The notes beneath the pieces are model-generated. The model did no database searches. It saw only the letters and a program-made list of their open reading frames with translations, and was not told the origin of the DNA. Positions 16,461 to 24,415 of a stretch of DNA of 26,884 nucleotides are shown one piece after another. This DNA is from Chara braunii (lineage: Eukaryota > Streptophyta > Charophyceae > Charales > Characeae), in NCBI GenBank assembly GCA_003427395.1, contig BFEA01000159.1, positions 1,219,485 to 1,246,368 on the forward strand, in the 5' to 3' direction. Numbering within the stretch: the first letter of the stretch is position 1; the number at the start of each line of letters is the position of its first letter. The translations under genes were made by a program, and so were the position numbers.

Positions 16461-16548
16461 ACCCGAATAGAACGCCCGGTCATTATCGCTGTATCTGGAC
16501 CGAAAGGAGGCCAAATACAGCTACAATGACCAGGCGTTATATTCGGGT
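16461..16548. mobile_element. MITE-like fold-back, family B
   Basis: Arms 16461-16498 (ACCCGAATAGAACGCCCGGT...) and 16511-16548 are complementary at 33 of 38 positions around a 12-bp loop. The right side continues with GAAGATGGTGGG, the decayed family terminus GAAGACGGTAG. On the left that terminus is replaced by the look-alike start of the SINE (complement GGAGTCGGTAG). It is non-coding. Confidence 0.8.
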
Positions 16549-16640
16549 GAAGATGGTGGGTCAGTTGGTTGCTCCTACCTGATCTCTATCCCAATGAACC
16601 AGTTTCTTTTCTCTATCCCAATCGCAATCGTCGGATTCCA

Positions 16641-16755
16641 ACTCCCGTCTTCCCTCGAACACAACGGACCCTGATAATGAATGTACGTATGCAAGGTATG
16701 TTTCCAGTCAGGTACAGCCATAATGAGGGGGTGCGTTGAGTTCGGGGACAATAGT
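16641..16755. mobile_element. MITE-like fold-back, family A, copy 3 (diverged)
   Basis: The left end ACTCCCGTCTTCCCTCGAAC and the right end GTTGAGTTCGGGGACAATAGT pair with several mismatches. Inner words ATGAATGTACGTATGC and CAGTCAGGTACAGCC match the family. It belongs to a duplicated block with copy 4. Confidence 0.65.
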
Positions 16756-16859
16756 CTCTATTCCAACAAACAACGTACTCGTGATTACTCAATGATGATA
16801 AATGTCTCCCACCACCGACGTCCACCATTTCCGCTCATTACCTAGTATCTTATCCGGAT

Positions 16860-16957
16860 CGTGCGCACTGTAATAATGATTGTATGCCAGCTATGTTTCC
16901 GGTCAGGTACATCCATAATGAGCGTGCGTGGTATTTGGGGAGAGGGAAGACGGTAGT
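16860..16957. mobile_element. MITE-like fold-back, family A, copy 4 (left end decayed)
   Basis: Contains the family words ATGATTGTATGCCAGC, TTTCCGGTCAGGTACATCC and ATAATGAGCGTGCGTGG, plus the right terminus GGGAAGACGGTAGT. The left terminus is not recognisable. The DNA after it (TCTCTATTCCA to GACGTCG, ending about 17025) repeats the DNA after copy 3. Confidence 0.6.
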
Positions 16958-17498
16958 CTCTATTCCATTAAATTATACGTCCGTCATTAATCGATGATAA
17001 TGAATGTCTCCTACCACGGACGTCGATTCATTAATTAAACCTTTCCATTCATTAATTAAACTTTACCCAAATCGTGTGTTCGTTCGATCACTGCATCATC
17101 ACCATGACGATCTTTCGCAGACATCGGGTACTCCCTCCAGCGCGCGACACGTCAGCATCTTGCCATCTACTTACAGAAAAAGCTCAGTTGGTACACCCAT
17201 GAATTGTTGAAATATGAATCAGACCCAAGTTCCAATCCAGATGCAATCGGATGAGCAGCATAATCTGCATTACCCGGGGCCTCGCTCATCAGTCCAATGA
17301 TACTGTAATATCTCAGATCGCTATTGTTTGCAGTACCTCCTTTTGCAACAGAGGATTCGTCAGTCCTATGCCTCTAGGAGTGCTTGCCTCAGGCCAAGCG
17401 GACGGACGGGGTCTTTGTCACGGAAGAAGGTACCACCCCCTAAATCTGCGTCGAAACTTTGCTAAGGCCTGAAAGGGTATCTCTGCAACTTTCTTGCC
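16958..17498. other. Stretch without recognised genes
   Basis: A short duplication of CATTCATTAATTAAAC occurs at about 17025-17061. GCGCGACACGTCAGCATCT (about 17141) recurs near 18147. No ORF with recognisable motifs was found. Confidence 0.4.
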
Positions 17499-17530
17499 GT
17501 TATGGAGTTGGTTAAACTCCGAGGATAGAG
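17499..17530 (+). pseudogene. Mutated hammerhead ribozyme core
   Basis: GTTATGGAGTTGGTT followed by AAACTCCGAGGATAGAG aligns base for base with the hammerhead of 11196-11222, allowing two single-base insertions. It sits in the same place, directly before TGTCACAGCCCCTCG of a unit. CTGATGA has become GTTATGGA and GAAA has become GATA, so catalysis should be lost. Confidence 0.55.
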
Positions 17531-17532
17531 TA

Positions 17533-17631
17533 TGTCACAGCCCCTCGTTTGTTGTCCTCTTCTGAGTCTTCTCCCTCTCTGCCTACGGTTTACCGGGCAG
17601 CTCTGTTTGACGATATATATGAATATATATG

Positions 17632-17692
<61 letters not shown>

Positions 17693-17800
17693 TTGTCACA
17701 GCCCCTCGTTTGTTGTCGTCTTCTGAGTCTTCTCCCTCTCTGCCTACGGTTTACCGGGCAGCTCTGTTTGACGATATATATGAATTTTATGAATATTATG
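17533..17800 (+). repeat. Two tandem units of the hammerhead-associated repeat with ATT microsatellites
   Basis: Units begin TGTCACAGCCCCTCGTTTGT at 17533 and 17694. They share TGAGTCTTCTCCCTCTCTGC, CTACGGTTTACCGGGCAG and CTCTGTTTGACGATATATATG. An (ATT)n tract (17633-17688) follows the first, and an imperfect ATT tract (to about 17830) follows the second. Here the hammerhead is missing between the units, where only CAGGT remains before TGTCACAG. Orientation is opposite to 11081-11321. Confidence 0.85.
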
Positions 17801-17965
17801 CGTATTATTATTATTATTATAATTATTATAATGATTTAAAACTACGTTGCATTCTTCTCTCAAAATTTTCATCGTCTTTCAAATTCTTTCAAATAATCTT
17901 CACTGCCAATGCCAACCCTGTTACAGTAATCGTGTAAGTACAAAAAAAGAAACGAAAAAAAAAAG

Positions 17966-18052
17966 GAGGGCAAATTGCAGAAATACCACCGGGCGTACCC
18001 GTATACTTGCTACGATACTTGTCCAAACCTGTATTTTCTGCAATTTACCCTT
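17966..18052. mobile_element. Small fold-back with GGGCAAATTGCAGAAATAC arms
   Basis: The arm GGGCAAATTGCAGAAATAC (17969-17987) pairs with GTATTTTCTGCAATTTACCC (18031-18050), with one bulge and one mismatch. An A-rich tract lies outside the left arm and a T-rich tract outside the right arm, extending the symmetry. The arm sequence resembles the AGGGGCAAATTGCAAATAAA module in the terminus at 640-897. Confidence 0.6.
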
Positions 18053-18156
18053 CTTCTTCTTCTTCCTTTTTTTTTTTTTTTTTTTTCAAACACGCTCACA
18101 GAGTGAAGCCTGAACCATCTGCACGACATCATAATCCCTCCACCTCGCGACACGTC

Positions 18157-18214
18157 AGCATCTAATTATAGAACGCGATTACAGCAGCATCTAATTATAG
18201 AACGCGATTACAGA
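18157..18214. repeat. 29-bp tandem duplication
   Basis: AGCATCTAATTATAGAACGC followed by GATTACAG occurs at 18157 and 18186 without visible differences. CGCGACACGTCAGCATCT before it repeats a segment near 17141. CAGAGT-GAAGCC-GAAC-ATCTG words around 18100 and 18215 suggest further duplication. Confidence 0.85.
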
Positions 18215-18630
18215 GTCTGAGTTGAAGCCGGAACATCTGAATAGTACAATGCTCTAGATACACAACGCCGTCGCAACACCACTGGCAAAACGAAAAACAT
18301 ACGACTGACAGTGTATGTATCTTTCCTCAGTAAGTGGCCCGATACATCGGTTCCTTCTCTTCGTACCGGAATCATCTTGCCAGCTTCAGTGGAAAGATAC
18401 ACTCGTATATACTTTTCGTGTCGTGACCGGTATGGCCAGGCCCATAATCCTTGACTGGAAAGATTGACTTCGTCAATCGAAAATAAGTTTAGCCACTCCT
18501 TTTTTTTTTTTTTTTTTAACTAGACGTTTCTTCTCTCAAATTCTTTTTCCGCCTTGCACTACCTAAATAACCTTTGGAGTTAAAAACAGAAATTTAAAGA
18601 AAAAAAAGCCTTAGGAATAGTTTACCTACA

Positions 18631-18693
18631 CCTCTAGATATAGGAGGATCAATACCCCTATATATCTAGAGGGTATTGCTCCTATATCTAGAG
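18631..18693. repeat. Long hairpin (CCTCTAGATATAGGAG...)
   Basis: The left arm 18631-18657 and right arm 18671-18693 pair along CCTCTAGATATAGGAG and CAATACCC, with a 3-base bulge. The loop CCTATATATCTAG itself contains part of the arm sequence. GTACCTgttaatAGGTAC follows immediately as a second small hairpin. Confidence 0.75.
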
Positions 18694-19099
18694 GGTACCT
18701 GTTAATAGGTACGTTGATGTTCTCGTTGATGGATGAGTTGGTATCCCGACTGCTAGCCTAGTTACTAGGCACGTTGTTGTAGTACGCGACCGAGATCTGC
18801 AGATCCTCCGTTCCTTGTACAGCGTGCTTTCTTTTTTTTTTTTTTTTCTTTTTTTTTTTTTCTTTTTTTTTCCGTAACTTTCCCTCTAATCCGTACAGCG
18901 TGCGGCATAAGCAAGTTATGATTATTACCCGTCCTGGATAAGGACACGTGTTTCAAGGACCTGTCGTCATTATTACTAGATACGAAATGTATCATTACCA
19001 TATATTAAATCCTAAAATAAGACAAAATTTAATATATCGAGGACCTGACAGTGTCATCATGTTGCTCTACCTCTCTAACCCTTCTTTTCTTTGAACCGT

Positions 19100-19360
19100 C
19101 AACATATATCATCCCTCCATGATGTACTGTTCTGGTGGACCCTTTCGCCGAACTGAAGTCCCGAACTCACCAAGTACAAATCGACATAGTACACACCGTT
19201 GGCTAATCCTCACACTGCAGGTACCACTTACAACATATATTATCCCTCCATGATGTACTCTTCTGGTGGACCCTTTCGCCGAACTGAATTCCGAACTCAC
19301 CAAGTACAAATCGACATAGTACACACCGTTGGCTAATCCTCACACTGCAGGTACCACTTA
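19100..19360. repeat. 131-bp tandem duplication
   Basis: Two almost identical copies (19100-19230, 19231-19360) start CAACATATAT(C/T)ATCCC and end GCAGGTACCACTTA. The few differences suggest a recent event. Frames crossing it are repeats of each other and are not called genes. Confidence 0.92.
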
Positions 19361-19752
19361 CACGCGGTCGAAAATTAGAGAGTCTATAGTCAATAGTCCA
19401 CACACAGGCCATATACTGAAGGTCGATACATAATCTTTTTTTTTTTTGTACACTACCTGCAGGCCTTCGAATTTCAAGTAGTAGCCTACTACCTGAAGTG
19501 TCAGAGGCTGCGCCCGCCGTCGATAAAATCCATCGGCGGCATTGGTGCGTTAAAGGCCTCCAGACTTCGTGGAGCCTTTTCGGTGCCAGTCGTGCTGTAG
19601 GTAGTGGGGAGTGGTGGTTTAAGGGGGGCAGTATTTTAACAAAGGGTATTCTATTCTGTTTTCTGATTCTTTTGTTTTAAGTTAAACAAGAGGGAGTGTA
19701 CCTTCCACCAACAGATAACCCCATTCATATTATCCTACGGGGGACGACCGAA
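19346..19752 (+). mobile_element. LTR-retrotransposon-like 3' end, copy 1 (interrupted)
   Basis: CACTTACACGCGG, then AATAGTCCACACACAG and CCATAT (19353-19415), and later AACAAGAGGGAGTGT (19685-19699), match copy 2 at 20186-20300 in order. The last block looks like a polypurine tract followed by TG, as at the start of a 3' LTR. About 230 bp, including a T run at 19435, is inserted between the blocks relative to copy 2. No pol coding was recognised. Confidence 0.35.
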
Positions 19753-19865
19753 ACTACCCGTCTTCCCCCGAACACAACGCACCCTCATTTTGGCTGTATC
19801 TGGCCGGAATACAACTTATATACATTCATTTTATGGGTGCGTTATGTTCGGGCGAAGATCGTAGT
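19753..19865. mobile_element. MITE-like fold-back, family A, copy 5
   Basis: ACTACCCGTCTTCCCCCGAA and CAACGCACCCTCATTTTGGC on the left pair with ATGGGTGCGTTATGTTCGGG and CGAAGATCGTAGT on the right. The interior has CTGTATCTGGCCGGAATAC and TATACATTCATTTTATGG. It is 113 bp, inserted just after the putative TG of copy 1 of the LTR-like end. CATTCATAT and CCTACGGGGGA occur on both sides of it (19723-19746, 19904-19922). Confidence 0.8.
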
Positions 19866-20185
19866 CGGGGATGCCAGCTGGCAGCTACCTCTGGCCTCCG
19901 ATCATTCATATCCTACGGGGGAGAACTGAGGTACCATAACCAAGGCTAAGGAGCATGAGCTTTGACGATCTTTGTGTTTTTTTTTTTTTTTTTTTTTTTT
20001 TTAATCTATCTGTTTCAAGGTTTGAAGTTTCAAGACTATTTTCACATATGATTGCTGCGCTCATCGTGGCTCTGTCTTTGAGCGTCTTGTCGGTCACCAC
20101 TGACTCTGCTCTTACTATCATAGATATGGGGTGGCCCAGGGGTGGCAGCTATATTTCTACTCCACACCCAGAGTCAGAGTCGCAC

Positions 20186-20320
20186 TTACACGCGGCCCAA
20201 AGGTCCAAAGTTTCAGGGACTGTATTTAAATAGTCCACACACAGTCCATATCGACATATTCGCCGAAACACAATAGTCTTTTAACAAGTGGGGGAGTGTT
20301 CCGTTCACCAATAGTTTCCC
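20186..20320 (+). mobile_element. LTR-retrotransposon-like 3' end, copy 2
   Basis: GCACTTACACGCGGCCCAAA, AATAGTCCACACACAGTCC, CAATAGTCTTTTAACAAG and the polypurine-like GTGGGGGAGTGTTCC (to 20301) lie in one piece. The PPT-TG pattern resembles plant Ty1/copia 3' LTR boundaries, an inference from the motif alone. No matching 5' LTR or CA end was found. Confidence 0.35.
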
Positions 20321-21350
20321 GATTGCAGCTATTTGCAGCTATTTGAGAAACAAAAACACGTATGCTATTTCTAGAAGAAAAGATGTAAGCTATCTTTAAT
20401 CTTTAAGAACAAACATGTAAGTAACCGACTCGTCTCTGCTTCGGATAAGAGACGCATAGAGAGGATTGCCACTTGGTGAAGCGTCCCTTCACCTACCGTA
20501 GTACTAGAATATTAGGGGTCCGGAAACGTCCGTCCACCCTTCGGGCCCTCGCGTAAAACCAGCGTATCCGTCACTCCCGTCCCCACCATCACCTCCTCGA
20601 CTTCCTCCTCCTCCTCCTCCTCTTCTTCCTGTTCTGAGAATTCTCCCCTTCGACCTCCTCCCCTTAGTACACGGCACAACCGATTACTCTCTTCTCCTGG
20701 CCCACCCGTCAACCCAACCCCCCACCCACCAACCCCCCCTCCCCCAACAGATAAACAGGGCATACAACTCCGGGAACTCCCACCTCTGTTCGCCTTTAGA
20801 ATACACAATACCTGCGTCCAGAAGCGCGATAGCCACGATACACTTGGCTTCTTTTCGAAGTTCTCGTGTGACGGCCAAGGCCAATGCCAAGAGAGATACT
20901 ACGACGTTTGCATGCGACAATCCGTCATTTCTGTGTGCCTCTCTTCCTCTTCCCCTTCTCTCTCTCTCTCTCTCTCTTCTGCCCAATAACATGCCGCCAA
21001 CTTGGCCATTATCTTCATGAAACGTGGAATCCGATGTCCTTAGTAAATCAATACGATTTCCGAAGCGGATCTTCTTCTCTTCGCCGCACTGATGCAAAGT
21101 TTGACGGCATCTGCCTCTAGCTTTGCACACCGTTTCTACTTCATTCTCCTCCTCCCACTCCTTTTCCAAGTGTTTTCCCTAATTTTCCCAGTTCTGCTGT
21201 TGACCGTTGACCGTTGACCGTTGACCCCACTCTTTCGACATTTATAATCGCGAATGTATTTCTTGCATCTGCATTACACCCCGCCCTCAACCAGATCATG
21301 CTGTTCATATGTCCTCCGTCATCTCTCTCTGGAGATTCCGAGTCAATCTC
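20321..21350. other. Stretch without a supported gene
   Basis: Contains TCC-rich DNA (20587-20630), a CT run (20957-20976), a fourfold TGACCGT repeat (about 21199-21225), and short hairpins such as CGTCTCT/AGAGACG near 20430. A minus-strand frame spans about 20684-21169, but much of it is repeat-derived (Arg-Glu, Gly-Trp) and it has no recognisable domain. I do not call it a gene. Confidence 0.4.
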
Positions 21351-21409
21351 TTCCCCCTCCTCCTCCTCCTCTTCCTCCTCCTCCTCCTCCTCCTCCTCCT
21401 ACTACTACT

Positions 21410-21441
<32 letters not shown>

Positions 21442-21458
21442 CACTACTACTACTACTG

Positions 21459-21494
<36 letters not shown>

Positions 21495-21526
21495 GTAGAC
21501 GACGACGACTACCACTACTACTACTG

Positions 21527-21562
<36 letters not shown>
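21351..21562. repeat. (TCC)n, (TAC)n and (GAC)n trinucleotide repeats
   Basis: A TCC tract passes into long TAC tracts, interrupted twice by GACGACGACGACTACCACTA-like blocks. The interrupted block is itself duplicated (about 21426-21460, 21497-21532). Frames read poly-Leu, poly-Tyr or poly-Thr and are not genes. Confidence 0.95.
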
Positions 21563-21662
21563 TTATGCCGGCTACTACTACTACGTTTATGCCGGAATGG
21601 TTATAACAACCTCGATTTTTTCATAATCTACTCCATTTCCTCTCCAGTTCTTCTCCACTTCT

Positions 21663-22140
21663 CCACTTCCTCTTTATTTTAATCCTGCTGGTCTTCTTCT
21701 TCTTCTTCGTCGTCGTCTGCGTCTTCTTCTGCTTTCCTTCTTCTTGTAGCTCCGTTCTTCAACTACTGCCCCTGCCTCTTCTGCGGCTGCTCCTTTTCTT
21801 TTCCACTTCTTCTCACTTCCTCTCCCTTTCATCGCCGCCGCTTCTCCTCGCCTTCCTCTTGTTCTTAATCCTCCTGCTCATCTTCTTCTTCTTCGTCGTC
21901 TGCTTCACCTTCTGCTTCTTCTCTTTCTTCTTCTAATGCTACTGCTTCTGCTGCTTTTCTTCTCCTCTTCTTGTCCACTTCTTCTCCCCTTCCTCTCCTC
22001 TTCTTGTCCACTTCTTGTTCACTTCTTTTTGTTCTTAATCCTGTTCATCTTCTTCTTCTTCTTTGTCGTCTCCTTCTTCTGCTTCTCCTTCTTCTCATGG
22101 CTCTCTTCTTCTTCTACTGCTGCTTCTTCTGCTTCTTGAA
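21663..22140. repeat. CTT/TTC-rich pyrimidine tract
   Basis: Almost 500 bases are dominated by CTTCTT and TCCTCTTC words, with longer imperfect repeats. CTCCTTCTTCTTCGTCGTC(T)GC-like words recur at 21690 and 21885, and CTCTTCTTGTCCACTTCTTC at 21963 and 22000. On the minus strand it would extend the Glu/Lys-rich character of the neighbouring frame, but it has stops. Confidence 0.75.
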
Positions 22141-22185
22141 CCTTCTTCTGCCTCAGTGCCCTTCGTTTTGTTGAAGAAAAACGTT

Positions 22186-22842
22186 TTACGATTTCTTCTC
22201 ATGAAGCAGTTCCTGTCGAAGTTTGGCAGCGTCCTTTATCTTCTCAGCCTCTTGTTTCGCTAGCCTTTCCATCTCTCGAGCTTTACCCCTCAGCCTTTCC
22301 GCTCGATCCCGCGCCAGCTCCTTCAGCTCTTCCTCCGGCATCGCTCTCGCAACGTCCAGCGCTTCTTCACTCGACATGACAAGGTCCGCAGCCTTCTCCT
22401 CCAGTGTGTCCTTCTTTTGCATTGCTTTCTTACTCACGACCTCCATCTTCTTCAACTTCTCCTCCTTATCCTCCTCCTCCTCCTCCTCCTCCTCCTCCTC
22501 CTCCTTCTTTGGCAGCTGCTCCTCCTCTTTCTCCTTCCCAATCTTTTTTACCTCTGAGTCAGTCATTATCTCCTCCTCCTCCTCCCTTTGCAGCTGCTCC
22601 TCTTTCCCCTCCTCCAACTTTACCTCCTCCGCCTCCAGCCTCGTTAGATGTTCGATACGTTTCTCGACGTCCTGCATGGCACTGCTTTCTAGTTTACGAA
22701 TCTCCTGCAGGCTGCTGCAACCCAGGGCAGGGCCCGAATCTGCGCTGATCGCTCGATCCTTGCCTAGTATGCCTACCTCCTCCGCCGTCGGGACCTGCTC
22801 CGGTTCAACAGCAGTCGCGCTCTCGCTTTCGACGCGCTCACC
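22186..22842 (-). CDS. Unrecognised acidic coiled-coil protein (open frame)
   Basis: The minus strand is open for about 218 codons from just after a TAA at 22845 to the stop at 22186; the first ATG is at 22677. The upstream part reads ERVESESATAVEPEQVPTAE, then ILGKDRAISADSGPALGCSS. From the ATG it is almost entirely helical and charged: MQDVEKRIEHLTRLEAEEVK, an uninterrupted run of Glu (about residues 60-70), and later LARDRAERLRGKAREMERLA. No enzyme motif is visible. MADGAVAEVG lies further upstream in another frame, so the N-terminus may be frameshifted or spliced. The charged N-terminal helix recalls the Gag remnant at 14591, so a retroelement gag is possible. A host coiled-coil protein or repeat artefact cannot be excluded. 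Confidence 0.35.
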   Translation of the reverse strand, partial: GERVESESATAVEPEQVPTAEEVGILGKDRAISADSGPALGCSSLQEIRKLESSAMQDVEKRIEHLTRLEAEEVKLEEGKEEQLQREEEEEIMTDSEVKKIGKEKEEEQLPKKEEEEEEEEEEEDKEEKLKKMEVVSKKAMQKKDTLEEKAADLVMSSEEALDVARAMPEEELKELARDRAERLRGKAREMERLAKQEAEKIKDAAKLRQELLHEKKS

Positions 22843-22932
22843 TTATTCGGTGGTGGCGGCTCCTTCCGCATGAGGTATCTGTACTACCTCCCCACCTCGG
22901 CAACGGCTCCATCTGCCATCCTAATCACATAG

Positions 22933-22939
<7 letters not shown>

Positions 22940-22985
<46 letters not shown>

Positions 22986-23045
22986 AAGAATGCAATCTAC
23001 GCTCAGGCGCACACACACATAAGCACACTCCTACACATCCAAGCG

Positions 23046-23102
<57 letters not shown>

Positions 23103-23240
23103 CAAGAATGCAATCCACTTCACAGGCGCACACACACATAAGCACACTTGTACACATCCAGGCGAACACACATGAGCACAGCTGTACACATCCAGGCGCA
23201 CACACATAAGCACACTTGTACACATCCAAGCGCACGCACA
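22940..23240. repeat. (CT)n microsatellites and a ~35-bp ACACATCCAGGCGCACACAC minisatellite
   Basis: CT tracts at about 22940-22984 and 23048-23100 are each followed by TTCAAGAATGCAATC and then GGCGCACACACACATAAGCA. From 23125 the unit of GGCGCACACACATAAGCACA plus CTTGTACACATCCA repeats about four times. The CT tract and minisatellite were evidently duplicated together. Confidence 0.88.
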
Positions 23241-23501
23241 AGTATGCTTTCTTGCTCGATTTACGCTCTCTTTCTCGTTTAGCTATAATGGATCTTTGCT
23301 GTGTTTGCTTCCTTTATTCTTCTGCCCTCCGGCACCCTCCCTCTCGTATGTCTTCGCACTCGTCCGCGACCGCGAAGCCGCTCTGCCCGCGGCGGGTTTT
23401 GGTCATTTTCACTTTTTTCATTTTCTTGTCATACTTCGAAGCAAGCTTGCCGCTGCGCGCTCTGGTCACACACACACACCTCCTTTTCTGCTCGTCGAGT
23501 C

Positions 23502-23648
23502 CTACCGTCTTCACCCGAATAGACCGCATTGTCATTATAGCTGTACCCGCATAGACCGCATTGTCATGATAGATGTATGTGGTTGACCATGCAGACTGCG
23601 TACATGGAGGAATGAAGCGATAATTTCGAATCGGGCGAAGACGGTGGT
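23502..23648. mobile_element. MITE-like fold-back, family B (long copy)
   Basis: The left terminus CTACCGTCTTCACCCGAATA and the right terminus TCGAATCGGGCGAAGACGGT(G)G are inverted copies of the family ends. Inside the left arm, ATAGACCGCATTGTCAT occurs twice (23519, 23550), suggesting an internal duplication. No coding. Confidence 0.65.
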
Positions 23649-23666
23649 CTATATTCATTTTCATTG

Positions 23667-24007
23667 TCGTCGACTGCTATGTAGTCTACGTTTTGATTTG
23701 AAAAGGCAGCAGCGGGTCATTCTCCAGTAACGAACAAGACACGGAAATGTATCTGGGCGGTCAGCGTTCGTCGACTGCGATGTTGTCTACGTTCTGATTT
23801 ATCTCGTGGGCTGGGGAGAGTTCCAGGGTGGTTGGTGTTCCCCCGTACTATACATAGAGTAGCGAGAGGATGAGATAGAATATATAAAAAAAAAGATTGA
23901 GAGAAGAAAAAAAAATACTTAAAAAAAAAAAAAAAAAAAAGGGGCAGCGGGTCAATGTTCCAGTAACTAACAAGACACTGAAATGTATATGGGCGGTCAG
24001 CCTTCCA
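23667..24007. repeat. Tandem duplication interrupted by a poly-A-ended insertion
   Basis: Segment A (TCGTCGACTGCTATGTAGTC..., 23667-23700) and segment B (GGCAGCAGCGGGTCATTCTC..., 23705-23770) are repeated as A' (23768-23800) and B' (23941-24007). Between A' and B' lies an extra 140-bp segment (23801-23940) absent from the A-B junction. It ends in an A-rich stretch with a final run of about 20 A, as expected for a retroposed sequence. Confidence 0.7.
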
Positions 24008-24415
24008 AATACGTTCGCACTGACGAAACATTTTCACAGAATTCTCCAGACTGACGAAACATTCTGACCGTACCAGGACGGCTTTCATGACCAGATACAT
24101 TTTTTTTCAATGTTGTGTGGTGGAGCGAGTTCCGATATGCGTCCTTGCGCCTTCCTTTGCCTTCCGCGCAAGCCCGGTTCCTTCCCCTCTTTTTGCAACT
24201 GTCGTACTCCAGCCCATGCAGTTGGTACCTACTCGGTGGATTCCGATTCAACCATCACTTGTTTTTTTTGAAGACATTTTTATTATTATTATTATTTTTT
24301 TTTAAAGTTTTTCAAGACATTGGGACCTACCGGTCATTTCATCCGACTGCCTCTGGGAGGTTTTTACCCCCTGGATCTTCAGTTTCGAAGTAAAGCCTAC
24401 TTTTCTAAAAGATTT

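Noticed and set aside
17285-17320. CTGATGAG on the minus strand near 17290 and near 10705
   Set aside because: No complementary stem II and no GAAA at the right distance in either case.
20684-21169. 161-codon minus-strand frame
   Set aside because: Large parts are Arg-Glu and Gly-Trp repeat translation; the remaining pieces show no recognisable domain and no start or splice context.
21214-22263. Poly-Leu/Tyr/Thr/Ser frames
   Set aside because: They follow the TCC, TAC and CTT trinucleotide repeats.
22984-23241. Cys/Val-rich frames near 23000-23240
   Set aside because: Direct translations of the ACACATCCAGGCGCACACAC minisatellite and CT repeat.
24018-24070. Two ACTGACGAAACATT words as hammerhead relics
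   Set aside because: CTGACGA is directly followed by AAC with no stem II and no separate GAAA; the words are a short direct repeat.
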